A stretch of 64,000 bases of DNA from Marinobacterium litorale DSM 23545 (GCF_000428985.1 NZ_AUAZ01000008.1:85616-149615), one strand, 5' to 3'; shown: positions 27,267 to 37,676, counted from the first letter of the stretch. The notes: a model not told the origin generated them from the sequence alone. Numbers and translations are program-made.

Positions 27267-27887
27267 ATGGATGCTCTGACAGAGATTCAACAGTTTTTGG
27301 GTTGTGCGACACCTTCGGGTTGGATTGAGCGTGCAGCCAAGTCGGATTCCTTGCCAGTGTTGCTGATTGATCACGCCAACTGTGAGAAAAAAGCGGCGTC
27401 GACCGCCATGAATCTGATGTTTCGTTATGTTGATCGTACCGATCTGCTTAACAAAATGTCACGTCTCGCCCGTGAGGAGCTGATTCATTTTGAACAGTGT
27501 CTGGCGTTGATGGAGGCGCGTGATATTGAGTATACCCACCTGGGAGCGGCCCGCTATGCAGCAGGCCTGCGCGAACCGGTGAGAACATCAGAGCCGGGTC
27601 GGCTGGTGGATCTTCTGATCATCGGAGCGTTTATTGAAGCGCGCTCCTGTGAACGCTTTGCCGCTCTGGCGCCTTATCTGGATGATGAGCTTGCCAAGTT
27701 CTATCGTTCGCTGCTCAAGTCCGAGGGGCGGCATTATCAGGATTACCTGTCCCTGGCCCGGGACTATGCGGGTGAGCCCATCGATGAACGGATAGCATTC
27801 TTCCGTGGCGTAGAGAAGGAACTGATTGAGTCGCCGGACGCGGAGTTTCGCTTCCACAGCGGAGTGCCTGCCGAGCAGGCAGCCTAA
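27267..27887 (+). CDS. miaE: tRNA 2-methylthio-N6-isopentenyladenosine hydroxylase MiaE
   Basis: The 206-residue ferritin-like di-iron monooxygenase hydroxylates the modified base at tRNA position 37. Iron-ligand motifs are visible: HANCEKKAAS near residue 39, EELIHFEQ near 71-78, EARSCERF near 124-130 and EGRHYQDY near 155-158. I chose the ATG at 27267 with AGGTGG 4 bases upstream; the longer open frame from 27189 runs through the upstream terminator. It overlaps lpxH tail to tail by 4 bases. Confidence 0.93.
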   Translation: MDALTEIQQFLGCATPSGWIERAAKSDSLPVLLIDHANCEKKAASTAMNLMFRYVDRTDLLNKMSRLAREELIHFEQCLALMEARDIEYTHLGAARYAAGLREPVRTSEPGRLVDLLIIGAFIEARSCERFAALAPYLDDELAKFYRSLLKSEGRHYQDYLSLARDYAGEPIDERIAFFRGVEKELIESPDAEFRFHSGVPAEQAA

Positions 27888-28630
27888 GCGGGGGAGTAAC
27901 TGGCTGGCGGGGTGAAGCGGGTCAGGCTTCGGCCGCCTGTCTCGTCGATCAGCAGGTACCAGCCGTCTGAGCTCCAGTCTCCCAGTACAATGCGTGTACC
28001 CCGTCCGGGCCCGATCTGGTCGTGGTGGACATCCGGGCGGTGGGTGTGACCATGGATCATTAGGTTTGCGTTGGATTCCTGCAGTGTGCGTCGCACAGCA
28101 TCCGGGCTGACGTCACTGATCGCGTCCGTCGTCATTGAGCCTCTGGCACTGCTTTCAGCACGCATCTGCCGGGCGGTCTCGATCCGCGCCTCGATCGGTT
28201 GGGCGAGAAATTGGGCCTGCCAGTCGGGGTCTCTCACCAGTGTGCGAAACTGCTGATATTCCCGGTCATCCAGGCAAAGCTGATCTCCGTGCAGAACGAC
28301 CGCGGGCTCTTGCGGTAAGTTAATGACAGTCACTTCAGGGAGTAGTGTTGCACCCCATTGTTCCAGCAGCGATTGTCCCACCAGAAAGTCCCGGTTACCG
28401 TGCTGGAAAAAAAGCCGGCAGCCCCGGTCGTTGAGGGCCCTTAACTTGTCGAAGAGTGACTCAAGGCCTGGAAGGGGGGCATCGTCACCAATCCAGTACT
28501 CGAAAATATCGCCCATCAGGTAAAGGTGATCAGATGGCTTTACGATATGATCGAGCAGGTAGTGGAACGCCCGGCTAATCTCCGGGCGCTCCGGTTGCAG
28601 ATGTAGATCGGCAATGAACAGATGGCGCAT
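27884..28630 (-). CDS. lpxH: UDP-2,3-diacylglucosamine diphosphatase LpxH
   Basis: The 248-residue calcineurin-like metallophosphoesterase makes lipid X during lipid A synthesis at the inner membrane. Metal-site motifs are in order: DLHLQ (about 6-10), GDIFEYWIGDD (about 41-51), GNRDFL (about 79-84), HGDQ (about 114-117) and HGHTH (about 194-198). Its ATG overlaps the ppiB stop (TAATG), so it is translationally coupled to ppiB, the same arrangement as E. coli ppiB-lpxH. Confidence 0.96.
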   Translation of the reverse strand: MRHLFIADLHLQPERPEISRAFHYLLDHIVKPSDHLYLMGDIFEYWIGDDAPLPGLESLFDKLRALNDRGCRLFFQHGNRDFLVGQSLLEQWGATLLPEVTVINLPQEPAVVLHGDQLCLDDREYQQFRTLVRDPDWQAQFLAQPIEARIETARQMRAESSARGSMTTDAISDVSPDAVRRTLQESNANLMIHGHTHRPDVHHDQIGPGRGTRIVLGDWSSDGWYLLIDETGGRSLTRFTPPASYSPA

Positions 28631-29136
28631 TACGCCTCGCTTTCTTCCGTAACGACGGCACGCTCGATAATAACGTCTTCGGCCGGTACATCTTGGTGGC
28701 CTGCGCGCATGGTCGTGCGTACCGCCTTGATACGATTAACCACATCCATACCTTCGACCACCTTGCCAAAGACAGCGTAGCCCCAACCTTCGGTGGTTTT
28801 TGCAGTATGGTCCAGGAACAGGTTGTCCGACACGTTGATGAAAAACTGCGCTGATGCGGAATGGGGATCCATGGTGCGCGCCATGGCTAGAGTACCCGCT
28901 TTGTTTGAAAGGCCGTTATTGGCCTCATTTTCGATCGGTTCGCGGGTCTTTCGGCTTACCATGCCCGGTTCGAAACCGCCACCCTGAATCATGAAACCAT
29001 CGATCACTCGGTGGAAGATAACCCCGTCGTAGAATCCCTCGCGGACATATTGCTCAAAGTTAGCCGCGGTATTTGGAGCCTTGTCGTAGTCCAGCTCCAG
29101 AGTGATATCGCCGTGATTGGTGTGCAGGGTAATCAT
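28630..29136 (-). CDS. ppiB: Cytoplasmic peptidyl-prolyl isomerase PpiB
   Basis: The 168-residue cyclophilin catalyses proline cis-trans isomerisation. [25 protein letters not shown] and the conserved Gly-Tyr-Ala-Val-Phe-Gly-Lys-Val stretch are intact. I chose the ATG at 29136 ([15 protein letters not shown]), the usual family start; an in-frame start at 29151 would add 5 residues and the frame is open to 29256, but that part is unconserved. No signal peptide, so it is the cytosolic form. A TATAAT at about 29216-29221 on the minus strand could be its -10. Confidence 0.94.
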   Translation of the reverse strand: MITLHTNHGDITLELDYDKAPNTAANFEQYVREGFYDGVIFHRVIDGFMIQGGGFEPGMVSRKTREPIENEANNGLSNKAGTLAMARTMDPHSASAQFFINVSDNLFLDHTAKTTEGWGYAVFGKVVEGMDVVNRIKAVRTTMRAGHQDVPAEDVIIERAVVTEESEA

Positions 29137-29299
29137 CGATGCGGGTCCCATCTTGGTTTTAGTTATTCGGGAGGCCAGGTTACGCCCTTTGGGCCTCCTC
29201 GTGTAGAAGCATTTATTATACTCAAGTCGTACGATGGTGCATCCCATCCGCGACAAAGTCGATCCCCCTGCGGCAGTGCGTTGAGACCCTATCTCCGGT

Positions 29300-29305
29300 T
29301 ATAAT
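29300..29305 (+). promoter_or_regulatory. Candidate -10 element for glnS
   Basis: A perfect TATAAT lies 73 bases before the glnS ATG, in the divergent ppiB-glnS gap. The -35 region at the right distance is poor. It is therefore only a candidate. Confidence 0.45.
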
Positions 29306-29378
29306 GCGGCGCTCAGGTTTCAGCCGCCCCGAATGCCGGGCAGTGGCTGCGTCCCACAAGTTTCTACAAGACGCGGAT

Positions 29379-31058
29379 ATGACCAACAACGAAAGCAGCA
29401 AGCCGACCAATTTTATTCATCAGATCATCGAGGAAGACCTGGATAAGGGGACCCATGGTGGGCAGGTTGTCACCCGTTTCCCGCCAGAGCCCAACGGCTA
29501 TCTCCATATCGGGCATGCCAAATCGATTTGCCTGAACTTCGGTACCGCACTCAAGTACGGCGGTGCCTGCCATCTTCGTTTCGACGATACCAATCCGGAG
29601 AAAGAGAGCCAGGAGTATATTGACTCGATTATCTCGGATGTTCGCTGGCTGGGTTTCGAATGGGCCGGTGATATCCGTTACAGCTCTGACTACTTCGACC
29701 AGTTGTACCAGTGGGCCCTTCACCTGATTCGTGAGGGCAAAGCTTACGTGGACAGCTTGAGCCCCCACGAAATCCGTGAATACCGCGGTACGCTGACCGA
29801 GCCGGGCCGCAACAGCCCTTATCGTGAACGTAGCGTCGAGGAAAACCTGGAGCTGTTTGAAAAGATGCGCCAGGGTGATTTCGACGAGGGTGAATGTGCA
29901 TTGCGAGCCAAAATCGATATGGCTGCACCGAACATGAATCTGCGAGATCCGGTGATCTACCGTATTCGCAAGGCGCACCATCACCAGAGCGGCGACAAGT
30001 GGTGTATCTACCCCTCCTATGACTTTACTCATGGCCAGTCCGATGCGATTGAGGGTGTAACGCATTCCATCTGTACACTGGAGTTCGAAGATCACCGCCC
30101 GTTGTATGAGTGGTTTATCGAGAATCTGCCCGTACCGGCACAACCCAGGCAGTATGAATTTGCCCGGCTCAACCTGAACTACACCGTGACCAGCAAACGT
30201 AAACTGAAGCTGCTTGTGGACGAGGCCAAGGTTGATGGCTGGAACGATCCGCGCATGCCGACGATCTCGGGTCTGCGGCGTCGCGGGTATACCCCGGCTT
30301 CGATCCGTCATTTCTGCGACATGATTGGTGTGACCCGTTCCAACGGTATTGTGGATATGGGGATGCTGGAAGCGGCGATTCGCGAAGACCTGGATGCCAA
30401 TGCACCCCGAGCCATGTGTGTTCTGCAACCGCTCAAGCTGACCATCACCAACCTGCCGGATGGAGAGCAGGAATGGTTCGAACTGCCGGCGCATCCCAAG
30501 GATGAATCGATGGGTCTGCGCAAGGTTCCCTTTACGCGTAATCTGCTGATTGATCGTGAAGATTTCGCTGAAGTCCCGCCGCGCAAATGGAAGCGTCTCT
30601 CGCCGGGCGAAGCGGTGCGTCTGCGTGGCGCCTATGTGATCCGTTGTGACGAGGTGATCAAGGACGCAAGCGGAGAGGTGGTAGAGATCAAGGCGAGCTA
30701 TGATCCGGACACCAAAGGTGCCAACCCCATCGACTACAAACCCAAGGGGGTGATTCACTGGGTATCAGCGGATAACTCTCAGCCCTGTGAAGTGCGCGTA
30801 TACGACCGCCTCTTTACAGAGCCGAACCCGGATGGTGATAAAGAGCGTGACTTCCACGACTTTATTAACCCTGAATCACTGGTGGTTTACCCCGATGCGC
30901 GGGCTGAAATCGGCTTGAAAAATGCCTCGATTGAGAGCCGGTATCAGTTCGAGCGACAGGGTTACTTCTGTGTCGATCCGGACACAACGGAAGCGCGAAT
31001 GGTATTTAACCGGACTGTCGGGCTGCGTGATTCCTGGGCCAAGATCAAGGGACAGTAA
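29379..31058 (+). CDS. glnS: Glutaminyl-tRNA synthetase GlnS
   Basis: The 559-residue class I synthetase charges tRNA-Gln. The ATP motifs are [14 protein letters not shown] (HIGH, about residues 35-48) and VTSKRKL (KMSKS equivalent, about 270). The anticodon-binding beta barrels follow to the C-terminus. E. coli GlnRS is 554 residues. I chose the ATG at 29379 because MTNNES and then [12 protein letters not shown] is the usual start; the frame is open to 29304 without conservation. The lipoprotein gene starts on the base after its stop codon. Confidence 0.96.
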   Translation: MTNNESSKPTNFIHQIIEEDLDKGTHGGQVVTRFPPEPNGYLHIGHAKSICLNFGTALKYGGACHLRFDDTNPEKESQEYIDSIISDVRWLGFEWAGDIRYSSDYFDQLYQWALHLIREGKAYVDSLSPHEIREYRGTLTEPGRNSPYRERSVEENLELFEKMRQGDFDEGECALRAKIDMAAPNMNLRDPVIYRIRKAHHHQSGDKWCIYPSYDFTHGQSDAIEGVTHSICTLEFEDHRPLYEWFIENLPVPAQPRQYEFARLNLNYTVTSKRKLKLLVDEAKVDGWNDPRMPTISGLRRRGYTPASIRHFCDMIGVTRSNGIVDMGMLEAAIREDLDANAPRAMCVLQPLKLTITNLPDGEQEWFELPAHPKDESMGLRKVPFTRNLLIDREDFAEVPPRKWKRLSPGEAVRLRGAYVIRCDEVIKDASGEVVEIKASYDPDTKGANPIDYKPKGVIHWVSADNSQPCEVRVYDRLFTEPNPDGDKERDFHDFINPESLVVYPDARAEIGLKNASIESRYQFERQGYFCVDPDTTEARMVFNRTVGLRDSWAKIKGQ

Positions 31059-31931
31059 GTGTACAGGGCGCTCCTGGCCGCCGTTTGTGCTATTTCGCTG
31101 GCCGGCTGTTCAGCGCTTTCGGCGCGCGTGGACGGCGAGCGCTTGACGATAGAGACATTGGCGACGCTCCCGGCGGACATCAGCGAAACCTCTGGCTTGG
31201 CACAGCTGGATGGAAAACTCTGGACGCTCAACGATAGCGGTAACGGTCCCTGGCTCTATCAGCTCTCGGCCTCCGGGGACGTTGTCAAACGAGTGCGTGT
31301 CTCCGGTGCTGCGAATGTCGACTGGGAGGCGATGGATGCGTCCGGCACGGACGTCGCAATTTTTGACTGCGGCAATAATAGCGGTCAGCGCAATCGCTTT
31401 CAGCTCTATACAGTCGACCCGGTGGAGCTGGAACGCGCTGACGAGTCGGGTGAGGTCAGAGGTCGTCTCACTGAGTTTGAGTTTGCGGATCCTGCGCCGG
31501 TACCCGGACGTCAGCAACATGATAATGATTGTGAAGCCGCGGCCTGGATCGGCGGTCACTTCTGGGTGTTTACCAAGGGGTGGCAAACGCAGACAAGCCG
31601 AGTCTATCGCTTTGCACCCGGATCGCAGGCTCAGCAGGTCGAGTCTCGGGCGAGCTGGCCCGTGCGCGGTCTGATCACGGGAGCTGATTACAGTGCGCGC
31701 CGGAATGAGTTGGTGCTGCTTGGGTATACATTGGGTGTGCTTGGGAGTGAGGCTTTTATCTGGCGGATACCTGTCCGTCAGAATGAGCCCCAGTGGTCTC
31801 AGGCGCGCCGTCACCCTTTGTCGCCCTCCGGCCAGTGGGAAGCGGTGGTCTGGTGGGGTGATCAGCTGCTACTGACCCGCGAAACCAGTGTGCTGGGCGA
31901 AACAAGGTTAGGCCGCCTCACGTTCGAATAG
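31059..31931 (+). CDS. Lipoprotein, predicted beta-propeller, function unknown
   Basis: The 290-residue protein has a lipoprotein signal (hydrophobic stretch, then lipobox LAGC at about residues 14-17). The mature part is a repeat-rich beta structure like a propeller: [39 protein letters not shown] and [10 protein letters not shown]. Such proteins are often annotated only as hypothetical or esterase-like. Start is GTG directly after the glnS stop, with AGGGAC upstream, so it is co-transcribed and probably coupled with glnS. There is no known functional link to tRNA charging. Confidence 0.75.
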   Translation: MYRALLAAVCAISLAGCSALSARVDGERLTIETLATLPADISETSGLAQLDGKLWTLNDSGNGPWLYQLSASGDVVKRVRVSGAANVDWEAMDASGTDVAIFDCGNNSGQRNRFQLYTVDPVELERADESGEVRGRLTEFEFADPAPVPGRQQHDNDCEAAAWIGGHFWVFTKGWQTQTSRVYRFAPGSQAQQVESRASWPVRGLITGADYSARRNELVLLGYTLGVLGSEAFIWRIPVRQNEPQWSQARRHPLSPSGQWEAVVWWGDQLLLTRETSVLGETRLGRLTFE

Positions 31932-31981
31932 GCAGGCCGAAGTTGGGCGCGACAAACGAATTAAAGGATTGGCAGAAACAG

Positions 31982-33370
31982 ATGCTACAGATTCACAACA
32001 CACTGACAAAATCCAAGTCACCGTTTACGCCCCTGGAAAAGGGCAAAATCCGTATGTATGTGTGCGGGGTGACGGTGTATGACTACTGCCATATCGGTCA
32101 CGCCCGGGTCATGGTCTGTTTCGATGTGATTACGCGCTACCTGCGTTATCGGGGCTGGGATGTAACCTATGTCCGTAACATCACGGATGTGGATGACAAA
32201 ATCATCAAGCGGGCGGCGGAAAATGGTGAGTCGGTAGATGCGCTGACCGAGCGTATGATCGATGCCATGCATGAAGATGAGGGGCGCCTTTCGGTCCTGA
32301 GGCCCGACATGGAGCCTCGTGCTACAGCGCATATCGATGACATCATCGCACTGGTCAGCACGCTGATCGACAAGGGTTACGCCTACTGTGCGGATAATGG
32401 CGATGTCTACTATCGGGTCGAAAAATTTGAAACCTATGGCAGGCTCACCAACAAAGTGGTGGATGAGTTAAAAGCGGGCGCCCGCATCGAAGTGGGGGAT
32501 GCCAAGGAGAGTCCGGTGGATTTCGTCCTCTGGAAGACAGCCAAACCCGGCGAGGTGAGCTGGGACTCCCCCTGGGGCCCCGGCCGTCCGGGATGGCATA
32601 TCGAGTGCTCGGCCATGTCCAAGTGCTGCCTGGGTGAAACCTTTGATATTCACGGTGGGGGGCCTGACCTGCCGTTTCCGCACCACGAGAACGAGATCGC
32701 TCAGTCCGAGGCCGCAAACGGTTGCACCTATGTGAACTATTGGATGCATGCCGGGCCCGTGCGGGTGAACGAAGAGAAGATGTCCAAATCGTTGGGGAAC
32801 TTCTTTACGATCCGTGATGTGCTTCAGGTCTATAACCCGGAGGTAGTGCGTTACTTCCTGTCTTCGGTGCATTATCGCAGTTATATCGACTACTCTGAGG
32901 AGAGTCTGCGTGAGGCGCGCCAAGCGCTGGAGCGTTTTTATCAGGCGTTGCGTGATGCGCCTGAGGGTATTGAGGATGGGGGCCTGGGTGCCTGGGAAGA
33001 GCGATTCCAGGAGGCCATGGATGACGACTTTAATACGCCCCGGGCGATGGCCGTTCTGTTTGACCTGGTTAGCGAGCTGAACAAGGCAACCCGGGACAAA
33101 CGTGCCGACGCGGCCTCTCTGGCCGCTTTGCTTAAGCGCCTCGGTGGAGTGCTGGGGCTGCTTCAGCAGGATCCTGCTGCTTTCCTGCAGGGTGAAGATC
33201 GCGATGGCGAGATTACCGCCGAGCAGATTGAGGCTCAGATCGAGGCCCGTAATCAGGCGCGCCGGGATAAGGATTTTGCCGAGGCGGACCGAATCCGGGA
33301 CACGCTGGCGGAGCAGGGGGTTGTGCTGAAAGATAGCCGCGAAGGTACCAGCTGGTACCGGGAAGGATGA
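31982..33370 (+). CDS. cysS: Cysteinyl-tRNA synthetase CysS
   Basis: The 462-residue class I synthetase charges tRNA-Cys. Zinc ligands appear in [10 protein letters not shown] (about residue 28) and in [11 protein letters not shown] and FPHHENE further on. The HIGH motif is in CHIGHARV and the KMSKS loop in EKMSKSLGN (about 266-270). I chose the ATG at 31982 because [12 protein letters not shown] matches the E. coli start; the frame is open upstream to 31943 without conservation. glnS and cysS adjacent is common in gammaproteobacteria. A tRNA cluster follows. Confidence 0.96.
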   Translation: MLQIHNTLTKSKSPFTPLEKGKIRMYVCGVTVYDYCHIGHARVMVCFDVITRYLRYRGWDVTYVRNITDVDDKIIKRAAENGESVDALTERMIDAMHEDEGRLSVLRPDMEPRATAHIDDIIALVSTLIDKGYAYCADNGDVYYRVEKFETYGRLTNKVVDELKAGARIEVGDAKESPVDFVLWKTAKPGEVSWDSPWGPGRPGWHIECSAMSKCCLGETFDIHGGGPDLPFPHHENEIAQSEAANGCTYVNYWMHAGPVRVNEEKMSKSLGNFFTIRDVLQVYNPEVVRYFLSSVHYRSYIDYSEESLREARQALERFYQALRDAPEGIEDGGLGAWEERFQEAMDDDFNTPRAMAVLFDLVSELNKATRDKRADAASLAALLKRLGGVLGLLQQDPAAFLQGEDRDGEITAEQIEAQIEARNQARRDKDFAEADRIRDTLAEQGVVLKDSREGTSWYREG

Positions 33371-33449
33371 TTCCCGTTGTCCGGATCTGATCGTATTGAG
33401 TGAATAGTGCACAGTGCGTTGTTTATGCTGAAAAAATTGCGTTTCGGTA

Positions 33450-33478
33450 TTGACGGCCAGGGATGGCTCCCTTAGGAT
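33450..33478 (+). promoter_or_regulatory. Promoter of the tRNA cluster
   Basis: TTGACG (33450-33455), a 17-base spacer and TAGGAT (33473-33478) give a good sigma-70 match. The bases after the -10 (ACGCACC) are GC-rich, like the discriminators of stringently controlled stable-RNA promoters. It lies about 60 bases before tRNA-Arg. A TTCGCG/CGCGAA pairing is possible in the leader. Confidence 0.65.
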
Positions 33479-33538
33479 ACGCACCACTTCGCGGCGGGTG
33501 CCTGTCAGGCTTTCATCGCGAAGGTCGGGCTGCAAGAG

Positions 33539-33615
33539 GCGCCCGTAGCTCAACCGGATAGAGCAACGGCCTTCTAAGCCGTAGGTTGCAGGTTCGAGCC
33601 CTGCCGGGCGCGCCA
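33539..33615 (+). tRNA. tRNA-Arg(TCT)
   Basis: The cloverleaf is complete: acceptor GCGCCCG pairs with CGGGCGC, the D arm is GCTC/GAGC, and the anticodon loop CTTCTAA on stem ACGGC/GCCGT gives anticodon TCT. The T arm is GCAGG-TTCGAGC-CCTGC. The discriminator is G and CCA is encoded. Confidence 0.97.
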
Positions 33616-33656
33616 CTTGCAAAGGCATGAAGCCGATCGGTCCGGTTTGAAAATAT

Positions 33657-33733
33657 GGTGGATGTAGCTCAGTTGGCAGAGCTCCGGATTGTGATTCCGG
33701 CGGTCGTGGGTTCAAGCCCCATCATCCACCCCA
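33657..33733 (+). tRNA. tRNA-His(GTG), copy 1
   Basis: The molecule starts with the extra 5' G typical of tRNA-His (GGTGGATG). The anticodon loop on stem CCGGA/TCCGG reads TTGTGAT, anticodon GTG. The T arm is GTGGG-TTCAAGC-CCCAT and CCA is encoded. It is identical to copy 2 at 33862. Confidence 0.97.
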
Positions 33734-33765
33734 TTTTCAGCTAACGGCCAGGATGCCGATAACTC

Positions 33766-33850
33766 GCGGAAGTGGTGAAATTGGTATACACGCCGGATTT
33801 AGGTTCCGGTGCCGCAAGGCGTGAGAGTTCGAGTCTCTCCTTCCGCACCA
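33766..33850 (+). tRNA. tRNA-Leu(TAG)
   Basis: An 85-base class II tRNA with a long variable arm. The acceptor GCGGAAG pairs with CTTCCGC, the anticodon loop TTTAGGT on stem CCGGA/TCCGG gives anticodon TAG, and CCA is encoded. It lies between the two tRNA-His copies. Confidence 0.97.
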
Positions 33851-33861
33851 TTTCCATCTGT

Positions 33862-33938
33862 GGTGGATGTAGCTCAGTTGGCAGAGCTCCGGATTGTGAT
33901 TCCGGCGGTCGTGGGTTCAAGCCCCATCATCCACCCCA
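33862..33938 (+). tRNA. tRNA-His(GTG), copy 2
   Basis: Identical over all 77 bases to the first tRNA-His (33657-33733), with only a few shared flanking bases. This indicates a recent local duplication or gene conversion. CCA is encoded. Confidence 0.97.
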
Positions 33939-33940
33939 TT

Positions 33941-34216
33941 CCCCTGATTAAAAATTCACCTCGTAGTTAAAGATCCGTCCTGTCGGTAATCCGCGTTGTC
34001 ACCCGGTTACGAATCCTTCATGGGCCGCGCCCCCTAGTTTGCTTGACTAATACCCTTGATTGCCGGACAATTTTGCGCTTCGAATTCAGGCTCTGAGGGT
34101 CAGAGGTCTGGTGGTTCGACAAGTCTCTGGAGCGCTCGCTTCAGCGTCGTGTTGGATAAAACCCAGGCGTGATCCCAGGTCGCAATAAACGCTGCAATGT
34201 ATTTGTGAGGAATTTC
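33941..34216 (+). promoter_or_regulatory. tRNA-tig gap with candidate tig promoter
   Basis: No gene is seen in this gap. TTGACT (34043-34048, 5 of 6 to the -35 consensus), a 17-base spacer and GACAAT (34066-34071, 4 of 6 to the -10) form a plausible tig promoter. This gives a leader of about 140 bases to the tig ATG. No clear terminator for the tRNA transcript was found. Confidence 0.5.
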
Positions 34217-35548
34217 ATGCAAGTTTCTGTCGAAACGACTACCGGCCTTGAGCGTCAGATGACCATCACGGTCCCGGCTGAACAGATTGATCAGGACGTT
34301 GACAAGCTGGTTCAGCAGCAGGCCAAGACCCGCCGCATGGATGGCTTCCGTCCCGGTAAGGTTCCGCCCAAGGTGATCAAGCGCATGTACGGTGATGCGA
34401 TCCGTTATGATGTGCTCAATCGGGTCGTGCAGGAAAGCTTCTACAAAGCTGTGCAGCAGGAAGAGCTCCAGCCTGCCGGCGGTCCGAGCATCGATCTGAA
34501 AAACGACAAGGAAGGCGAAGATCTGCAGTTCGTCGCCACCTTTGAGGTTTATCCGCAGGTCGAATTGGCTGATTTCTCCGGTGCTGAGATCGAGAAGCAG
34601 AGCGCTACGGTCAAGGACGAAGATATTGATCAGATGATCGATACCCTGCGTAAGCAGCAGGCAAGCTGGGCCGAAGTGGATCGCGCTGCCGAAGATGGCG
34701 ATCGCGTTAAAATCGATTTCGAAGGTTTTATCGACGGTGAAGCTTTTGAAGGCGGTAAGGCTGAAGGTCACGACCTGGTGTTGGGCTCCAACTCCATGAT
34801 TCCGGGCTTTGAAGCCGGTCTGATCGGCGCCAAGCCTGGCGACGAGCTGGAGCTGGATGTTAATTTCCCTGAGGAGTACCACGCTGAAAACCTGAAGGGC
34901 AAGCCGGCCAAGTTCAAAGTTAAGGTTCAGAGCGTATCGGCCTCCGAGCTGCCTGAGTTGAACCCGGAGTTCTTCGCTAAGTTCGGTATCGAAGAGAGCG
35001 AACTGGAAGGATTTAAAGCTGAAGTACGCAAAAACATGGAGCGCGAACTCAAGCACTCCCTGAAAATGAAGCTGAAAGATCAGGTGTTTAACAAACTGGT
35101 CGAGCTCAACGCTATCGATGTACCGGCGGCTCTGATCGATGATGAGATCGATAATCTGCGTCGCCAGGCCGTGCAGCAGTTCGGTGGTCCGGACTCTCAG
35201 CTGGATCCTGAAACTCTGCCCAAGGAGATGTTCTCCGAGCAGGCCAAGCGCCGCGTGACTGTGGGCTTGTTGGTCCAGGAAGTTGTCAAGTCTCAGGACC
35301 TGAAGGCTGATGATGCCCGTGTGCAGGAAACCATCGCTGAAATGGCTGAAACCTATCAGGAGCCGCAGCAGGTTATTGAGTGGTACAACGGCAATGAACA
35401 GATCCTGAATCAGATCAAGAGCATGGTTCTTGAGGATCAAGTGGTTGATCAGCTTCTCGCATCTGCTAAAGTCGTGGAGAAGGAAGTCAGCTACGAAGAG
35501 GCTATCAAACCAGCTGAGCAGGCCAACGCCGAGCAGGCTGGCGAGTAA
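34217..35548 (+). CDS. tig: Trigger factor Tig
   Basis: The 443-residue ribosome-bound chaperone and prolyl isomerase meets nascent chains at the tunnel exit. The ribosome-binding signature GFRPGKVPPKVI is at about residues 43-54, the FKBP-like domain about 150-245 (DGDRVKIDFEGFIDGEAFEG, then FKVKVQSV), and the helical chaperone arms follow. Length is close to E. coli (432). I chose the ATG at 34217, with GAGGAA 6 bases upstream and MQVSVETT as the usual start. tig-clpP-clpX is a classic order. Confidence 0.96.
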   Translation: MQVSVETTTGLERQMTITVPAEQIDQDVDKLVQQQAKTRRMDGFRPGKVPPKVIKRMYGDAIRYDVLNRVVQESFYKAVQQEELQPAGGPSIDLKNDKEGEDLQFVATFEVYPQVELADFSGAEIEKQSATVKDEDIDQMIDTLRKQQASWAEVDRAAEDGDRVKIDFEGFIDGEAFEGGKAEGHDLVLGSNSMIPGFEAGLIGAKPGDELELDVNFPEEYHAENLKGKPAKFKVKVQSVSASELPELNPEFFAKFGIEESELEGFKAEVRKNMERELKHSLKMKLKDQVFNKLVELNAIDVPAALIDDEIDNLRRQAVQQFGGPDSQLDPETLPKEMFSEQAKRRVTVGLLVQEVVKSQDLKADDARVQETIAEMAETYQEPQQVIEWYNGNEQILNQIKSMVLEDQVVDQLLASAKVVEKEVSYEEAIKPAEQANAEQAGE

Positions 35549-35602
35549 GCCATCGCGAAAAAAGCGCTCAAACGTCCACCCCGGAGGAGCGCCGGAATCT
35601 CG

Positions 35603-35636
35603 AAAACGACAGTTGGCTAAAGCTAACTGTCGTTTT
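35603..35636 (+). terminator. Rho-independent terminator between tig and clpP
   Basis: AACGACAGTTGGC and GCTAACTGTCGTT pair (one G-U) around a TAAA loop and run into TTTTT. It lies about 55 bases after tig and 30 bases before clpP, so clpP must have its own promoter or depend on read-through. Confidence 0.88.
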
Positions 35637-35666
35637 TGCTTTCAAAGGCTCGAAGGAGAAGTGTAA

Positions 35667-36302
35667 ATGACGGACATTCTGAATGGGCGTTCCGATGTGA
35701 TCACTAATAGCGGCATGGTGCCGATGGTGGTTGAGCAAAGTTCACGTGGTGAGCGTGCGTACGATATCTACTCACGTCTGCTTAAAGAGCGCGTGATCTT
35801 CATGGTCGGTCAGGTTGAAGACCATATGGCCAACCTGATCGTTGCTCAGTTGCTGTTTCTTGAGGCGGAGAATCCTGACAAGGATATCCACCTTTACATC
35901 AACTCGCCCGGTGGCTCAGTGACAGCAGGCCTGGCGATCTATGACACCATGCAGTTTATCAAGCCTGATGTCAGCACCATGTGTGTTGGCCAGGCCGCTT
36001 CCATGGGGGCCCTGTTGCTCACTGGCGGTGCCCCGGGCAAGCGTTACTCACTGCCTAACTCCCGGATGATGATTCATCAGCCGCTGGGCGGCTATCAGGG
36101 GCAGGCCAGTGATATCGAGATCCATACCCGTGAAATTATCGGGATCCGTAATAAACTGAATAATATCCTGGCTGAGCATACCGGGCAGGATGTGGATACC
36201 ATCGCTCGCGATACTGACCGTGATAATTTCATGGATGCGAAAACGGCCAAAGAGTATGGCCTGATCGATTCGGTTCTTGAGAGCCGTACAGTACCCGAGT
36301 GA
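35667..36302 (+). CDS. clpP: ATP-dependent Clp protease proteolytic subunit ClpP
   Basis: The 211-residue serine peptidase forms the tetradecameric chamber for ClpX and ClpA. The catalytic serine is in [11 protein letters not shown] (about residue 112) and the histidine in MMIHQPLGG (about 137); the aspartate lies in the following helix region near [11 protein letters not shown] short N-terminal propeptide is expected, as in E. coli. GAAGGAGAAG precedes the ATG. clpX starts 81 bases downstream. Confidence 0.97.
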   Translation: MTDILNGRSDVITNSGMVPMVVEQSSRGERAYDIYSRLLKERVIFMVGQVEDHMANLIVAQLLFLEAENPDKDIHLYINSPGGSVTAGLAIYDTMQFIKPDVSTMCVGQAASMGALLLTGGAPGKRYSLPNSRMMIHQPLGGYQGQASDIEIHTREIIGIRNKLNNILAEHTGQDVDTIARDTDRDNFMDAKTAKEYGLIDSVLESRTVPE

Positions 36303-36383
36303 GGGTTGGCGCCTCCCCGTTACCCTTGAAATTGTGGCGGGGAGCCGCATATATAGAAGAAATGCTTTTTTTGAGGTATCAGA

Positions 36384-37664
36384 ATGTCGGATGAGATCAG
36401 CGGTAAAGGCGGAAGTGGCAGCAAGCTGTTCTGCTCTTTCTGTGGCAAAAGCCAGGATGAAGTGCGGAAGCTGATCGCAGGCCCGTCTGTGTTTATCTGC
36501 GATGAGTGCGTCGATCTCTGCAACGATATTATCAGTGAAGAGATTCAGGACACCGAAGAGCAGGAGCCGAATGAGAAGCTGCCGACGCCGGCCGAAATCA
36601 AGCAGACACTGGATGATTATGTCATTGGCCAGGATCGCGCCAAAAAGGTGCTGTCCGTCGCCGTCTACAACCACTACAAACGGTTGCGCTTCCAAGGGAA
36701 GGGCAAGGCCGATGTGGAGTTGGGAAAGAGTAACATCCTGCTGATCGGCCCCACCGGTAGTGGTAAAACGCTTTTGGCACAGACTATGGCGCGCCTGCTC
36801 AACGTGCCGTTTACGATCGCCGATGCAACCACGCTGACAGAAGCGGGGTATGTGGGCGAGGATGTCGAGAATATTATTCAAAAGCTGCTTCAGAAATGTG
36901 ACTACGATGTCGAGAAGGCGCAGCTGGGTATTGTCTATATCGATGAAATCGATAAGGTCTCCCGCAAATCGGATAACCCGTCAATCACCCGTGACGTTTC
37001 GGGCGAGGGTGTTCAGCAGGCATTGCTGAAACTGATCGAGGGAACCGTGGCGTCTGTGCCGCCGCAGGGTGGCCGTAAACACCCCCAGCAGGAGTTCCTG
37101 CAGGTGGATACGTCCAATATCCTGTTTATCTGTGGCGGCGCTTTTGCGGGGCTTGAGAAGATTATCCGTGACCGGAGTGAGCGCAGCTCTATCGGGTTTA
37201 ACGCTACCGTGAAGAGCAAAGAAGAGATTCGTCTTACCGAGGTGCTGCACGACGTGGAGGCCGAGGATCTGGTCAAATTTGGCCTGATTCCCGAGTTTGT
37301 CGGGCGTCTACCCATGGTTGCGACTCTATCCGAGTTGGATGAAGAAGCATTGATTCAGATCCTGACCGAACCCAAGCACAGTTTGGTGAAACAGTATCAG
37401 GCGCTGTTCGAGATGGAAGGGGTTGAAGTCGACTTCCGTGAGGATGGTCTGAAAGCTGTAGCCCATAACGCGCTTGAGCGCCGCACGGGTGCCCGTGGTC
37501 TGCGATCAATCCTTGAAGCATCGCTGCTTGAAACCATGTACGAGCTTCCCTCCATGGAGGGGGTTAGCAAGGTGGTGATCGACGAAGGGGTTATCGAAGG
37601 GACGTCCGAGCCGATCCTGATTTACGAGAATCAGGAGCAGTCCAAAGCCGCGCCGCAGGATTAA
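36384..37664 (+). CDS. clpX: Clp protease ATPase subunit ClpX
   Basis: The 426-residue AAA+ unfoldase feeds substrates to ClpP. The N-terminal zinc domain has CSFC and CDECVDLC (about 17-45), Walker A is GPTGSGKT (about 121-128) and Walker [10 protein letters not shown] (about 183-191). The pore loop and C-terminal sensor-2 domain ([13 protein letters not shown]) are intact. In Pseudomonas and E. coli clpX is followed by lon; here a bidirectional terminator and an HDOD-type gene on the other strand follow instead. Confidence 0.97.
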   Translation: MSDEISGKGGSGSKLFCSFCGKSQDEVRKLIAGPSVFICDECVDLCNDIISEEIQDTEEQEPNEKLPTPAEIKQTLDDYVIGQDRAKKVLSVAVYNHYKRLRFQGKGKADVELGKSNILLIGPTGSGKTLLAQTMARLLNVPFTIADATTLTEAGYVGEDVENIIQKLLQKCDYDVEKAQLGIVYIDEIDKVSRKSDNPSITRDVSGEGVQQALLKLIEGTVASVPPQGGRKHPQQEFLQVDTSNILFICGGAFAGLEKIIRDRSERSSIGFNATVKSKEEIRLTEVLHDVEAEDLVKFGLIPEFVGRLPMVATLSELDEEALIQILTEPKHSLVKQYQALFEMEGVEVDFREDGLKAVAHNALERRTGARGLRSILEASLLETMYELPSMEGVSKVVIDEGVIEGTSEPILIYENQEQSKAAPQD

Positions 37665-37676
37665 GAGTGGCAGTCA

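Larger units (their letters stand above)
33656..33940 (+). repeat. Direct repeat of about 80 bases (two tRNA-His genes)
   Basis: Bases 33656-33735 and 33861-33940 are the same sequence, 205 bases apart. The identity covers the tRNA and only one or two bases on each side. The tRNA-Leu and its spacers lie between the copies. Confidence 0.9.

Noticed and set aside
32468..33715. 415-codon minus-strand frame across cysS and tRNA genes
   Set aside because: It runs through two tRNA genes and antisense to CysS, with no ribosome site or domain.
34100..35440. 446-codon minus-strand frame
   Set aside because: Antisense to trigger factor, whose domains are all intact.
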